64,000 nucleotides of DNA from Streptomyces sp. HUAS YS2 (lineage in GTDB: Bacteria > Actinomycetota > Actinomycetes > Streptomycetales > Streptomycetaceae), in contig NZ_CP137573.1 of NCBI RefSeq assembly GCF_033343995.1, positions 7,039,001-7,103,000 on the forward strand, read 5' to 3'. Below the pieces are notes generated by a model. The model ran no database searches. It was not told where the DNA came from and worked only from the letters and a program-made list of their open reading frames with translations. Each line of letters starts with the position of its first letter. The stretch's first letter is position 1. The position numbers and the translations under genes were made by a program. Below are positions 19,070 through 27,799 of the stretch, piece after piece.

Positions 19070-19098
19070 GCCGGCCGTTTCGATCGGAGAGATGAACC

Positions 19099-19431
19099 AT
19101 GGACGAACTGACCGAGCGCCTCAGCGTGGAGCAGACCGTGGAGGTCGGCGGACCCGAGCCCACGCTCGAGGAGCTGCACACGCGACTGACGGACATCGGC
19201 ACCGTCTTCGTGAAGTTCACGGAGACCAGAGGCGGCACCGACCTGGGCATCCGCCTGGACCGGGAGGCGTCGGACCTCAGCGGCGCCGACTTCGACGCCC
19301 GGACCGGTACCGTGCACGTCGAGGGCACCCTGACGCTCAACGGTGACCCGGTGCGCTGCATCGCCGACATCGATCTGGCCACCCTGAAGGGGGTCGGTCG
19401 ACTCGCGCTCGCGGAAACGGCCGACGCCTGA
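19099..19431 (+). CDS. Small acidic protein of unknown function
   Basis: 110 residues, acidic, with no membrane span or signal peptide. The start ATG at 19099 has CGGAGAG 7 nt upstream. The first 40 residues could form two helices (DELTERLSVEQTVEV, TLEELHTRLTDIG), and the rest looks like beta-strand-rich sequence. I do not recognise the family. It sits 29 nt after the first small gene and 4 nt before the SbnA-like gene, so translation of the three is probably linked. A helper role for one of the following enzymes or for the NRPS is possible, but nothing in the sequence proves it. Confidence 0.8.
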   Translation: MDELTERLSVEQTVEVGGPEPTLEELHTRLTDIGTVFVKFTETRGGTDLGIRLDREASDLSGADFDARTGTVHVEGTLTLNGDPVRCIADIDLATLKGVGRLALAETADA

Positions 19432-19435
19432 CGCT

Positions 19436-20431
19436 GTGATATCGGCGGACCCCGTGCGCTCACCCGTCGGGAACACTCCGTTGGTGGATGTTTCCCTGGA
19501 CGTGCACGGGAAGACGCGGCGGCTGCGACTCAAGCTGGAATCGAAGAATCCTTTCGGCTCGCTGAAGGACCGCATCGCCGTCTCTTTGATCGAGCATGTG
19601 GCCGACCGGATCGACAAGGAAATCGGCGTCATCGAGTCGACCTCGGGAAATCTCGGTGTCGCCATGTCGGCCGAATGCGCCGCACGTGGTATCCCGTTCA
19701 CCGCTGTCGTCGATCCGCGCACCAGCTCATTCTTCATCGACCGGATGCGCGGCCTCGGGGCCGGGGTGCGGGTGATCGAGGAACCCGACGCCGCCGGCGG
19801 ATTTCTGCTCAACCGTATTAGATTCGTCAAGGAACAGCTGAAGCTCCGTCCCGGCCTTGTCTGGACGAATCAGTACCGGAGCGAGGCGAACCCGAAGGCC
19901 CACTTCGAGAGCACGGCGCCCGAACTCCTTCGGCAGGTACCCGGTCCGGCGACGGTCCTGGTCCCCGTCTCCACGGGCGGCACGCTCGCCGGCCTGACGC
20001 GGTTCGTCGACGCGGGCCGCGCGGACTGGCGCCTCATCGGTGTCGACGTGCACGGTTCCGCGGCGCTCGGCCGCACGTCCGGGCGACGGCTCCTGTCCGG
20101 GATCGGGGCGAGCTGCCCGTCGAGCTTCCTGGACCCCGCGGCCGCGACCGTGGAGTACGTCGACGTCGCCGAGGCGGTGTCGGCCTGCCTGTCGCTGTCC
20201 GAGGAGGCCGGTATCGGCGTCGGGGGAAGTTCCGGGGCGACCGTGGCCGCCGCGCTGCGGATGTTCCGGCAGGACCCGGAGGTCGACGAGCTCGTGTGTC
20301 TCTGCCCCGACGGGGCGGACCGCTACCGGACGACCATCTACCACGCCGACTGGCGGACCGCCCAGGGGATCACCACGACCGGGACGGGCGGCGCCGTCGT
20401 CTACCGCGCCCTGGGCGAGAGCGGAGAATGA
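19436..20431 (+). CDS. sbnA-like: SbnA-type PLP enzyme, N-(1-amino-1-carboxyl-2-ethyl)-glutamate synthase (2,3-diaminopropionate pathway)
   Basis: 331 residues of the cysteine-synthase fold. FGSLKDR carries the PLP lysine, STSGNLG binds substrate and PLP phosphate, and VSTGG is the second phosphate-contact region. It resembles SbnA more than CysK: EEPDAAGGFLLNRI, WTNQYRSEAN, SGIGAS and CPDGADRYRTT all have counterparts in SbnA. SbnA joins O-phosphoserine and glutamate; SbnB then oxidises the product to give L-2,3-diaminopropionate. No SbnB gene is visible here, so it may lie left of the window or another dehydrogenase may serve. The gene starts at GTG, 4 nt after the preceding stop, and overlaps the carbamoyltransferase gene by 4 nt. 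A plain cysteine synthase is less likely. Confidence 0.85.
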   Translation: MISADPVRSPVGNTPLVDVSLDVHGKTRRLRLKLESKNPFGSLKDRIAVSLIEHVADRIDKEIGVIESTSGNLGVAMSAECAARGIPFTAVVDPRTSSFFIDRMRGLGAGVRVIEEPDAAGGFLLNRIRFVKEQLKLRPGLVWTNQYRSEANPKAHFESTAPELLRQVPGPATVLVPVSTGGTLAGLTRFVDAGRADWRLIGVDVHGSAALGRTSGRRLLSGIGASCPSSFLDPAAATVEYVDVAEAVSACLSLSEEAGIGVGGSSGATVAAALRMFRQDPEVDELVCLCPDGADRYRTTIYHADWRTAQGITTTGTGGAVVYRALGESGE

Positions 20432-21384
20432 TGTCCACCGAGACACGCGGGCTGCTGACGCTGTCCGAACTGACCCGGGAGGAACTGCAGGGCCTGGTCG
20501 CCAGGTCCCGAGAGTTCTTCCTCGACCGCACGGCGCACGACAGGCCGCTGCGCGACAAACTGGTCGGCGTCCTCTTCGCCAAGACGTCGACGCGGACCAG
20601 GACCGCGTTCACCAGCGGCGTCGTCCGGCTCGGCGGGTTTCCCGTCACGTACGGGCCCAACGATCTCCAGACGGCGACCGGCGAATCGATCAGGGACACC
20701 GGTCGCATCTTCGGTTCCATGCTGGACGCGCTCGTCGCGAGGACGTCCGGACCGCTGGAGGAACTGCGGGAGATGGCCGGCGCCGGCCGGCTGCCGGTGA
20801 TCAACGCCATGGCCGCCGAGGAGCACCCGACCCAGGGCGTGTGCGACCTGGCGACGATGCTCCTGCAGTTCGGTTCGCTCGACGGCATCTCCGTGCTCTA
20901 CCTCGGCGAGGGCAACAACACGGCGTCGGCCCTCGCCCACGGCATCTCCCACCTCCCGCGCTGCCACGTCACCTTCGCCACCCCGGCCGGCTACGGACTG
21001 GACCCGCAGGTGCTGGACACGGCGGCGAAGCGGGCGGCCGAGTCGGGCGGCAGCGTGCGCGAGGTCCACGACATGGACGACCTGCCGAAGGACGTGGACG
21101 TCGTCTACACGACGCGCTGGCAGACGACCGGCACCGTCAAGGCGGACCCGGACTGGCGGGAGCGGTTCCGCCCGTTCCACATCGACGAGCGGCTTCTCGG
21201 ACGCTGGCCGGAAGCGGTGTTCATGCACGACCTGCCCGCGCACCGCGGCGAGGAGGTCTCCGGCGCGGTCCTCGACGGCCCGCGCTCGATCGCCTGGAAG
21301 CAGGCCGAGATGAAGCTGACCAGTGCCATGGCCGTACTGGAGTGGGTGGCGGCCGGCAACGAGCCGCAGACCGAGCGCAGTTGA
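20428..21384 (+). CDS. Ornithine carbamoyltransferase-like enzyme, probably carbamoylating 2,3-diaminopropionate
   Basis: 318 residues, aspartate/ornithine carbamoyltransferase family. The carbamoyl-phosphate motif STRTR (residues 54-58) and HPTQ (133-136) are intact. The amino-acid-binding HCLP of ornithine enzymes is HDLP here (His267, Asp268), so the acceptor is probably not ornithine. The 4-nt overlap with the SbnA-like gene suggests diaminopropionate as acceptor, giving 3-ureidoalanine (albizziine), as in the viomycin/capreomycin precursor route. The product would be an isostere of Gln and so fits the Gln-like NRPS module. Citrulline synthesis for the peptide is the main alternative. Two ATGs (20428, 20431) are possible; the first overlaps the upstream stop. 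Confidence 0.87.
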   Translation: MMSTETRGLLTLSELTREELQGLVARSREFFLDRTAHDRPLRDKLVGVLFAKTSTRTRTAFTSGVVRLGGFPVTYGPNDLQTATGESIRDTGRIFGSMLDALVARTSGPLEELREMAGAGRLPVINAMAAEEHPTQGVCDLATMLLQFGSLDGISVLYLGEGNNTASALAHGISHLPRCHVTFATPAGYGLDPQVLDTAAKRAAESGGSVREVHDMDDLPKDVDVVYTTRWQTTGTVKADPDWRERFRPFHIDERLLGRWPEAVFMHDLPAHRGEEVSGAVLDGPRSIAWKQAEMKLTSAMAVLEWVAAGNEPQTERS

Positions 21385-21492
21385 CCCATCGCCACGGACG
21401 GCCGCCCTCCTGCGCGGGCCCGTTCGCCGTCCGCGGCCTTTTCCGAATGTTCGCTGTTGAGTTCAAGCATTTCTCCGGAGGGCGGGGCACCC

Positions 21493-23073
21493 ATGTCTGA
21501 CGAGCTGTTCTTGCGACCCAAGGTCATCGTGGAACCACTGGTGGACCGGTTCTACGTCTGGCCGCACACCCTGGCGCCCGTCCAGGCCGCGATGAACCTG
21601 GCGTTCCTGCAGGTACCGCTCCTGGAGTCGTACCTCCAGTCCCCGAAGGTCCACGTGGCGGCCAGCAGCAACCCCGAACTGCGCGGCGGCTACTTCATCA
21701 ACATCGCGGAGGAGCGTGCCGACGAGGTACGCGACCTGCTGGCCACCATCAAGCGCGAGCGGGCCGGCATGATCCGCTTCGCCGAGGCGATCGCCGAGGG
21801 ACAGGAACTGCTCCGCGCGAACGCCACCGGGTTCGACCTGACCCCGCTGTACCCGAAGCTGCCCCCGGAGCTCGCCGGCCTGGTCGAGCTGGCGTACGAC
21901 ACCGACAACCAGGCCCAGATCCGTTTCATGGAGCCGCTGGCCTACCACAGCGACATCTACCAGGAGGAGCGCCAGTCGGTGCAGCTCTCCTTCGAGACCG
22001 GCATCGAGCGGCCGTTCATCCTCAGCACGCCGCGACTGCCCTCGCCCGATGTGCTGGAGCTGGACATCCCGTTCCGCCACGCCGGACTCGAAGCGCTGTT
22101 CAAGGCCCGGGTGCAGCCCACGACGCTGGCGAAGCTCCGTGAGGCCCTCGAACTCGACGACGCGCAGACGAAGCAGCTGTCCGGCATGCTGAGCGACCGG
22201 CCGAGCCTGGCGGAGGACCGGCACATCGACGCGGGCGGCCGCATCCGCTACTTCGGCCACGCCTGTCTGGTCCTCCAGACGCCCGAGGCCGCCGTCGTGA
22301 CCGACCCGTTCATCAGCGCCGACAACACCGCCGGCGACCGCTACACCCTCGACGACCTGCCCGACTACATCGACCTCGTGCTGATCACGCACGGCCACCA
22401 GGACCACATCGTCCTGGAGACCCTGCTCCAGCTCCGGGGCCGGGTCGGCCAGATCGTCGTCCCCCGGTCCTCGCGCGGCAACCTCGCCGACCCGTCCATG
22501 GCGCTCATGCTCAAGCACCAGGGCTTCCCGGTCATCGAGGTCGACGACTTCGACGAGGTGGAGTTCCCCGGCGGCAAGATCACCGCGACGCCGTTCCTCG
22601 GCGAGCACTGCGACCTCGACATCCGCGGCAAGTCCACCTACTGGGCCGAGTTCGCAGGCAAGAAGGTCTACATCGGCGCGGACTCCTCGGGCATCGACCC
22701 GGTGCTGTACCGCTACGTCCAGCGCCACCTCGGCACCGCGGACATCGCCTTCCTCGGCATGGAGTGCGACGGTGCCCCGCTCACCTGGCTCTATCAGGCG
22801 CTGCTCACCAAGCCGGTCACCAAGAAGATGAGCCACTCCCGCAAGCTGTCGGGCTCCAACGCGGCGCAGGCCGCCGACATCATGGTCGAGCTCGGGGCCA
22901 AGGAGGCGTACGTCTACGCCATGGGCGAGGAGCCCTGGCTCGGCCACGTCATGGCGACGACCTACACCGAGGACACGTACCAGATCAAGCAGATCGACGA
23001 GTTCATGACCTGGTGCAAGGACCGCGGGATCAAGGCGGGCCACCTGTACGGCCAGCAGGAATGGCGCTGGTAG
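21493..23073 (+). CDS. cmlA-like: CmlA-type di-iron beta-hydroxylase acting on a carrier-bound amino acid
   Basis: 526 residues, matching CmlA in length and layout: an alpha/beta N-terminal domain of about 240 residues, then a metallo-beta-lactamase fold. The metal motif THGHQDH (His300, His302, Asp304, His305) is intact; further likely ligands are His near 371 (GEHCD) and Asp near 395 (GADSSG). Such enzymes beta-hydroxylate amino acids tethered to an NRPS carrier (CmlA in chloramphenicol; homologues in teicoplanin and ramoplanin clusters). Tyr on the last NRPS module is the best candidate substrate; other residues on upstream modules are possible. GGAGGG lies 10 nt before the ATG. A 108-bp gap separates it from the carbamoyltransferase gene. 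Confidence 0.9.
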   Translation: MSDELFLRPKVIVEPLVDRFYVWPHTLAPVQAAMNLAFLQVPLLESYLQSPKVHVAASSNPELRGGYFINIAEERADEVRDLLATIKRERAGMIRFAEAIAEGQELLRANATGFDLTPLYPKLPPELAGLVELAYDTDNQAQIRFMEPLAYHSDIYQEERQSVQLSFETGIERPFILSTPRLPSPDVLELDIPFRHAGLEALFKARVQPTTLAKLREALELDDAQTKQLSGMLSDRPSLAEDRHIDAGGRIRYFGHACLVLQTPEAAVVTDPFISADNTAGDRYTLDDLPDYIDLVLITHGHQDHIVLETLLQLRGRVGQIVVPRSSRGNLADPSMALMLKHQGFPVIEVDDFDEVEFPGGKITATPFLGEHCDLDIRGKSTYWAEFAGKKVYIGADSSGIDPVLYRYVQRHLGTADIAFLGMECDGAPLTWLYQALLTKPVTKKMSHSRKLSGSNAAQAADIMVELGAKEAYVYAMGEEPWLGHVMATTYTEDTYQIKQIDEFMTWCKDRGIKAGHLYGQQEWRW

Positions 23074-23114
23074 CAGACGACCGGCAACCCAGCGGCTCTT
23101 GAGGAGACAGCTTC

Positions 23115-24140
23115 ATGACTGTGCAGGACCTGTCGTACGCCGAGTTGTACACCCGGCACGCGCCGACGGCCGTCGACTACTTCGTCTCGGGAATGGGCTT
23201 CACCCGCATCGCCGACTCCGTCGAGCCCGACCGGAGTTCCATCCTGCTGCGGCAGGGGGAGACCCGGCTGATCGTCACGTCGGGCCCGGGCACCACCCGC
23301 TTCCTCGACCGGCACGGGGACGGCATCGCCGACATCGCGTTCAGCTGTGACGACGTCGAGGCGACGCACGACGCGGCGGTGGCCGCCGGCGCCCGGTCCC
23401 TGGGCCGCCGGCACGGCCACCCCGTCGTCTCCGGCTTCGGCGACGTCGCCCACACCCTGCTGCCGCACGCCACGGCGTCGGCGGCCGAGCTGCCGCCGGG
23501 CCGCCGCTGGGTACGCAGCGCACCGGCGCCGGAGCCCGCGCAGGAGGGCCCGGTCCGGCTGCTCGACCACATCGCAGTCTGCCTGGAAGGGCACCGGCTC
23601 ACGGAGTACGCGGACTTCTACGAGGCCGCCTTCGGGATGTCCCGGTACTCCTCCGAGTACGTGGCGGTCGGGGACCAGGCGATGGACTCGATCGTCGTCC
23701 GCAGCGACTCGGGGCGGGTCACCTTCACCCTGGTCGCGCCGGACCCGTCGAAGGAACCCGGGCAGCTCGACGCCTTCCTCGACCGGAACGGTGGTCCCGG
23801 TGTCCAGCACCTCGCCTTCCTGGTGGACGAGATCATCCCCGCCGTACGGCGCATGAGCGAGGCCGGCACCGAGTTCCTCGCCACCCCCGACGCGTACTAC
23901 GACGGGCTTGCCGAGCGGATCACCGGCATGCGAGTGGAGGTCGCCGAGCTGAGGGCCGTCCAGGTGCTGGCCGACCGTGACGAATGGGGTTACCTGCTGC
24001 AGCTGTTCAGCCGCTCGCCCTACGAGCGCAACACCCTGTTCTTCGAGCTCATCCAGCGCCGGGGCTCACGCGGATTCGGCAGCGCCAACATACGGGCCCT
24101 GTACGAGGCGGTCGAGCGCGACCGGCTGGCCGCGGGGTGA
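23115..24140 (+). CDS. hmaS: 4-Hydroxymandelate synthase
   Basis: 341 residues with two vicinal-oxygen-chelate (glyoxalase-like) repeats. It converts 4-hydroxyphenylpyruvate plus O2 to 4-hydroxymandelate, the first step to 4-hydroxyphenylglycine. The three iron ligands of the family are present: His152 (LLDHIAV), His232 (VQHLAF) and Glu311 (FFELIQR). I call HmaS rather than 4-hydroxyphenylpyruvate dioxygenase because HmO, HpgT and Dpg genes follow; the two enzymes differ at a few active-site residues I did not align. The ATG has GAGGAGA upstream. It overlaps the next gene by 4 nt (GTGA). Confidence 0.92.
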   Translation: MTVQDLSYAELYTRHAPTAVDYFVSGMGFTRIADSVEPDRSSILLRQGETRLIVTSGPGTTRFLDRHGDGIADIAFSCDDVEATHDAAVAAGARSLGRRHGHPVVSGFGDVAHTLLPHATASAAELPPGRRWVRSAPAPEPAQEGPVRLLDHIAVCLEGHRLTEYADFYEAAFGMSRYSSEYVAVGDQAMDSIVVRSDSGRVTFTLVAPDPSKEPGQLDAFLDRNGGPGVQHLAFLVDEIIPAVRRMSEAGTEFLATPDAYYDGLAERITGMRVEVAELRAVQVLADRDEWGYLLQLFSRSPYERNTLFFELIQRRGSRGFGSANIRALYEAVERDRLAAG

Positions 24141-26551
24141 GCGGCACGGCGGCGGACGGCGGCGCGCCGGGTCCGTACACCCTCGCCGACTACGCGACCC
24201 TGGCCCGTGCGGGCATGGACCAGGGCGTGTGGGACTTCTTCGCGGGCGGCGCGGGGGAGGAACGGACCCTCGCGGCCAACGTGGAGGCGTACGACCGGGT
24301 GCGCTTCCGGCCGCGCGTGCTCACCGGGGTGGGACGGCCGGACACCACGACCCGGATCCTGGGCCGTACCTGGGCGGCGCCCGTCGGGGTCGCCCCCCTC
24401 GCGTACCACACCCTGGCGGACCCGGCCGGCGAGGTGGCCACGGCCGGGGCCGCCGGCCGGGCCGGTCTGCCGTTCGTCGTGAGCACCTTCGCCGGACGGA
24501 CCTTCGAGGACATCGCGCGGGCCGCCGCGGCGCCGCTCTGGCTGCAGGTCTACTGCTTCCGGGACCGCGACACGACCAGCGCGCTCGTCGAACGGGCCGA
24601 GCGGGCCGGCTTCGAGGCGCTGGTCCTGACGGCGGACGCGCCCCGGCTCGGCCGGCGGCTGCGTGACCTGCGCAACGGCTTCCGCCTGCCGGACGGCATC
24701 GTGCCCGCCAATCTCACCGGCGCCGATTTCACGTCGCCCGCGGACCACGCGCTGGCCGAGTTCGACGCCACCCTGGACTGGGAGGTGATCGACTGGCTCC
24801 ACTCGATCAGCTCACTGCCGGTCCTGGTCAAGGGCGTCCTGACGCCCGCCGACGCCCGGCAGTCGGTCGCGGCCGGGGCCGCCGGCATCGTCGTGTCCAA
24901 CCACGGCGGTCGCCAGCTGGACGCGGTGCCCGCGACGCTCGACGTCCTGCCCGAGATCGCGGACGCCGTCCGGGGTGCCTGCCCCGTACTCGTCGACGGC
25001 GGTGTGCGGCGCGGCTCGGACGTGCTGGCGGCGCTCGCGCTGGGCGCCGACGCGGTGCTCCTGGGACGTCCGGTGCTGCACGGCCTGGCGGTCGGCGGCG
25101 AAGCGGGCGTGGAACAGGTCCTCGGCACCGTCGTCGACGAACTCGCGGAGACGATGATCTTCACGGGCACGCCGTCCGTCGACCGGGCGGGTCCCCCGCT
25201 CGTCGGAGGACCCGAGCCCGCCGGCGGGCCCGCCGAGCCGCCGCTGAAGCGGACGGGCGTGGCCGGGCTCCGCAGGAGCGAGCTGCACGGCAGCGTCAGC
25301 GACCCGGTCCTCGACACGATGAACTTCCTCAACGAGGTCACCCACCGCTATCCCGACGCGGTCTCGTTCGCACCCGGCCGACCCTACGACGGGTTCTTCG
25401 ACACCGAGGACGTCTTCACCTACCTGCGCCGCTACCTGGACCACCTGTCCGCGCAGGGGGCCGGCCCCGAGCAGATCCGCTCCGCGATCTTCCAGTACGG
25501 GCCGACCGCCGGCCAGATCCGGGAGCTCGTCGCGGACTCGCTGCGCAAGGACGAGGGGATCGACGTGTCGCCGGCCTCGGTGGTCGTGACCGTGGGCTGC
25601 CAGGAGGCGATGTTCCTCGCGGTGCGGGCCCTCATCTCGGGCCCCGAGGACGTGCTGCTCGCGTCCAGCCCTTGCTACGTCGGCATCACCGGCGCCGCGC
25701 GTCTGCTCGACGTCGAGGTGGGCGCCGTGGAGGAGGGCGAGAAGGGCTTCGACTGCGCCGCCCTGGAGGCCGCGATCGTGGCGGAGCGGGCCCGGGGCCG
25801 GCGGCCCCGCGCTTTCTACGTCATCCCCGACCACTCCAACCCCTCCGGCACCACGATGACGCTGCCCGCCCGCCTGGAACTGCTGGACCTGGCCGAGCGG
25901 CACGACATCCTGATCCTGGAGGACAGCCCGTACCGGATGGTCAGCCCCGGCGAACAGCTGCCGACGCTCAAGTCCCTGGACCGCGAGCGCCGGGTCGTGC
26001 ACCTGGGGTCGTACTCCAAGACGCTCTTCCCCGGTACCCGGGTGGGCTTCGTCGTCGCCGACCAGCCGGTCGTCGACGACGCGGGGAACACCGGTCTGCT
26101 CGCGGACGAACTCGCCCGGATCAAGAGCATGCTGACGGTCAACACCTCTCCGGTGAGCCAGGCCGTCACGGCCGGCATGCTGCTCTCCGTCGACGGCCGG
26201 ACCTCGGAGCTCAACACCCGCACCGCCGCGTACTACGGCGATGCGATGAGGGTCACCCTCCGGGAACTCGAACGGCGCTTCCCGGAGGACGAACGGGGCC
26301 CGCTCGGCATCAGCTGGAACGAGCCGGCCGGCGGCTTCTTCCTCGCCGTGAACGTCCCGTTCCGCGCGGACAACGCGGCACTGGAGCGGTCCGCGGAGGA
26401 GTTCGGCGTCATCTGGACGCCGATGTCCTACTTCTATCCGCAGGGCGGGGGCGAGTCGAGCCTACGGCTGTCCGTCAGCTACCTGAGCCACGAGGAGATC
26501 GTGGACGGCGTCGACCGGCTGGCGCGCTTCGTAAGGGCGCAGACGCAGTGA
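24137..26551 (+). CDS. hmo-hpgT: Fused 4-hydroxymandelate oxidase / 4-hydroxyphenylglycine aminotransferase (HmO-HpgT)
   Basis: 804 residues in one frame. Residues 1-355 are an FMN-dependent alpha-hydroxy-acid oxidase: WDFFAGGAGEE at the start, VLVKGVL, and SNHGGRQLD with the catalytic His; it oxidises 4-hydroxymandelate to 4-hydroxybenzoylformate. A linker rich in Gly and Pro (about 355-375) leads to a class I/II aminotransferase with SYSKTLFPGTR (PLP Lys628) and DHSNPSGT, which makes L-4-hydroxyphenylglycine and recycles 4-hydroxyphenylpyruvate from Tyr. In several clusters these are two genes. The fusion may channel the keto acid. The same aminotransferase can transaminate 3,5-dihydroxyphenylglyoxylate to Dpg, so no second aminotransferase is needed. 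The GTG start overlaps hmaS. Confidence 0.93.
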   Translation: MSGTAADGGAPGPYTLADYATLARAGMDQGVWDFFAGGAGEERTLAANVEAYDRVRFRPRVLTGVGRPDTTTRILGRTWAAPVGVAPLAYHTLADPAGEVATAGAAGRAGLPFVVSTFAGRTFEDIARAAAAPLWLQVYCFRDRDTTSALVERAERAGFEALVLTADAPRLGRRLRDLRNGFRLPDGIVPANLTGADFTSPADHALAEFDATLDWEVIDWLHSISSLPVLVKGVLTPADARQSVAAGAAGIVVSNHGGRQLDAVPATLDVLPEIADAVRGACPVLVDGGVRRGSDVLAALALGADAVLLGRPVLHGLAVGGEAGVEQVLGTVVDELAETMIFTGTPSVDRAGPPLVGGPEPAGGPAEPPLKRTGVAGLRRSELHGSVSDPVLDTMNFLNEVTHRYPDAVSFAPGRPYDGFFDTEDVFTYLRRYLDHLSAQGAGPEQIRSAIFQYGPTAGQIRELVADSLRKDEGIDVSPASVVVTVGCQEAMFLAVRALISGPEDVLLASSPCYVGITGAARLLDVEVGAVEEGEKGFDCAALEAAIVAERARGRRPRAFYVIPDHSNPSGTTMTLPARLELLDLAERHDILILEDSPYRMVSPGEQLPTLKSLDRERRVVHLGSYSKTLFPGTRVGFVVADQPVVDDAGNTGLLADELARIKSMLTVNTSPVSQAVTAGMLLSVDGRTSELNTRTAAYYGDAMRVTLRELERRFPEDERGPLGISWNEPAGGFFLAVNVPFRADNAALERSAEEFGVIWTPMSYFYPQGGGESSLRLSVSYLSHEEIVDGVDRLARFVRAQTQ

Positions 26552-26621
26552 TCCGACAACAACTCAAGGAAGGGCACGCGGTGCTGGCAGCAAAGCTTCT
26601 CATCCGCAGCAGGACCCGTAT

Positions 26622-27788
26622 GTGGGGGTGGACATTCCGATGACCGCAGGAACCATCACGCCCGGGATCGACCTCATGGGGGCCCGCGCTCCCCAGACGA
26701 AGACCACCGCCTCCGCCCGGATCGTCGGTGTCGGCACGGCGAACAGCGAACACTCCTACTCCCAGCAGGAGCTGCTCGACCACTTCTCGATCGAGGACCC
26801 CAAGGTCCGCTCGGTCTTCCTCAACAGCGCCATCGACCGGCGCTTCCTCACCCTCCCCGAACTGGACGCCGACGGCGCCCTGGTCGAGGAGAGCCAGGGC
26901 GAACTGCTTGACAAGCACAAGCGGATGGCGCTCGACATGGGCGCCCGGGCCGTACTCGCCTGTCTGGCGGACTCCGGCCTTGATCCGGCGGACATCGACT
27001 ACCTGTGCTGTGTGACCACCACCGGGTTCCTGACCCCGGGGCTGAGCGCGCTGCTCATCCGCGAGATGGGCCTCTCGCCCCGCACCAGCCGGGTCGACGT
27101 GGTGGGGATGGGCTGCAACGCCGGCCTCAACGCCCTCAACGCCGTGGCCGGCTGGTCCGTCGCCAACCCGGGCAAGGTCGCGGTCGCGCTCTGCGTGGAG
27201 GCGTGCTCGGCCGCGTACGTCATCGACTCGACCCTGCGCACCGCCGTGGTGAACAGCCTCTTCGGGGACGGCGCGGCCGCGGTCGCCCTGATCACGGACA
27301 CCCCGGACACCGCGCACAGCGCTCCCGAATCGCCGACCGATTCCGGCAGTCCGCGCATCCTCTCCTTCGCCAGCCACCTCATCACCGACGCGATCGACGC
27401 GATGCGCTTCGACTGGGACGACTCCCAGGGCAAGTTCAGCTTCTTCCTGGACCCCCAGGTCCCGTACGTGGTGGGCGCGAACGCGGAGCAGATCATCGGC
27501 CGCCTGCTGGACGGCGCGGGACTGCGCCGCAGCGACATCAGCCACTGGCTGGTGCACTCGGGCGGCAAGAAGGTCATCGACGCGGTCCGGGTCAACCTGG
27601 GCCTGACCCGGCACGACGTGCGGCACACGATCGGTGTCCTGCGCGATTACGGCAACCTGTCGAGCGGCTCCTTCCTGTTCTCCTACGAACGGCTGCTCCA
27701 GGAACGTGTGACCCGGTCCGGGGACTACGGCGTCCTCATGGTCATGGGACCCGGTTCCACCATCGAGGCTGCGCTGGTGCAGTGGTGA
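26622..27788 (+). CDS. dpgA: 3,5-Dihydroxyphenylacetyl-CoA synthase, type III polyketide synthase
   Basis: 388 residues, chalcone/stilbene-synthase fold. It condenses four malonyl-CoA toward 3,5-dihydroxyphenylacetyl-CoA with DpgB. The catalytic Cys165 lies in VGMGCNAGLN, with HSGGKKVID and YGNLSSGSFLF also present. I chose GTG 26622 because the resulting start (GVDIPMTAG) matches DpgA proteins that begin GVDVSMTT; ATG 26640 is the alternative. AGGACC lies 6 nt upstream. It follows HmO-HpgT by 70 bp and precedes dpgB by 11 bp, in the usual dpg gene order. Confidence 0.95.
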   Translation: MGVDIPMTAGTITPGIDLMGARAPQTKTTASARIVGVGTANSEHSYSQQELLDHFSIEDPKVRSVFLNSAIDRRFLTLPELDADGALVEESQGELLDKHKRMALDMGARAVLACLADSGLDPADIDYLCCVTTTGFLTPGLSALLIREMGLSPRTSRVDVVGMGCNAGLNALNAVAGWSVANPGKVAVALCVEACSAAYVIDSTLRTAVVNSLFGDGAAAVALITDTPDTAHSAPESPTDSGSPRILSFASHLITDAIDAMRFDWDDSQGKFSFFLDPQVPYVVGANAEQIIGRLLDGAGLRRSDISHWLVHSGGKKVIDAVRVNLGLTRHDVRHTIGVLRDYGNLSSGSFLFSYERLLQERVTRSGDYGVLMVMGPGSTIEAALVQW

Positions 27789-27799
27789 CGGAGGCGAAG

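Noticed and set aside
20428..21384. Housekeeping ornithine carbamoyltransferase (ArgF)
   Set aside because: HDLP replaces HCLP, the gene overlaps an SbnA-type gene and sits in a biosynthetic operon without other arginine genes.
21493..23073. Simple metallo-beta-lactamase or resistance enzyme
   Set aside because: The length (526 residues) and the extra N-terminal domain match CmlA-type hydroxylases, not lactamases of about 250 residues.
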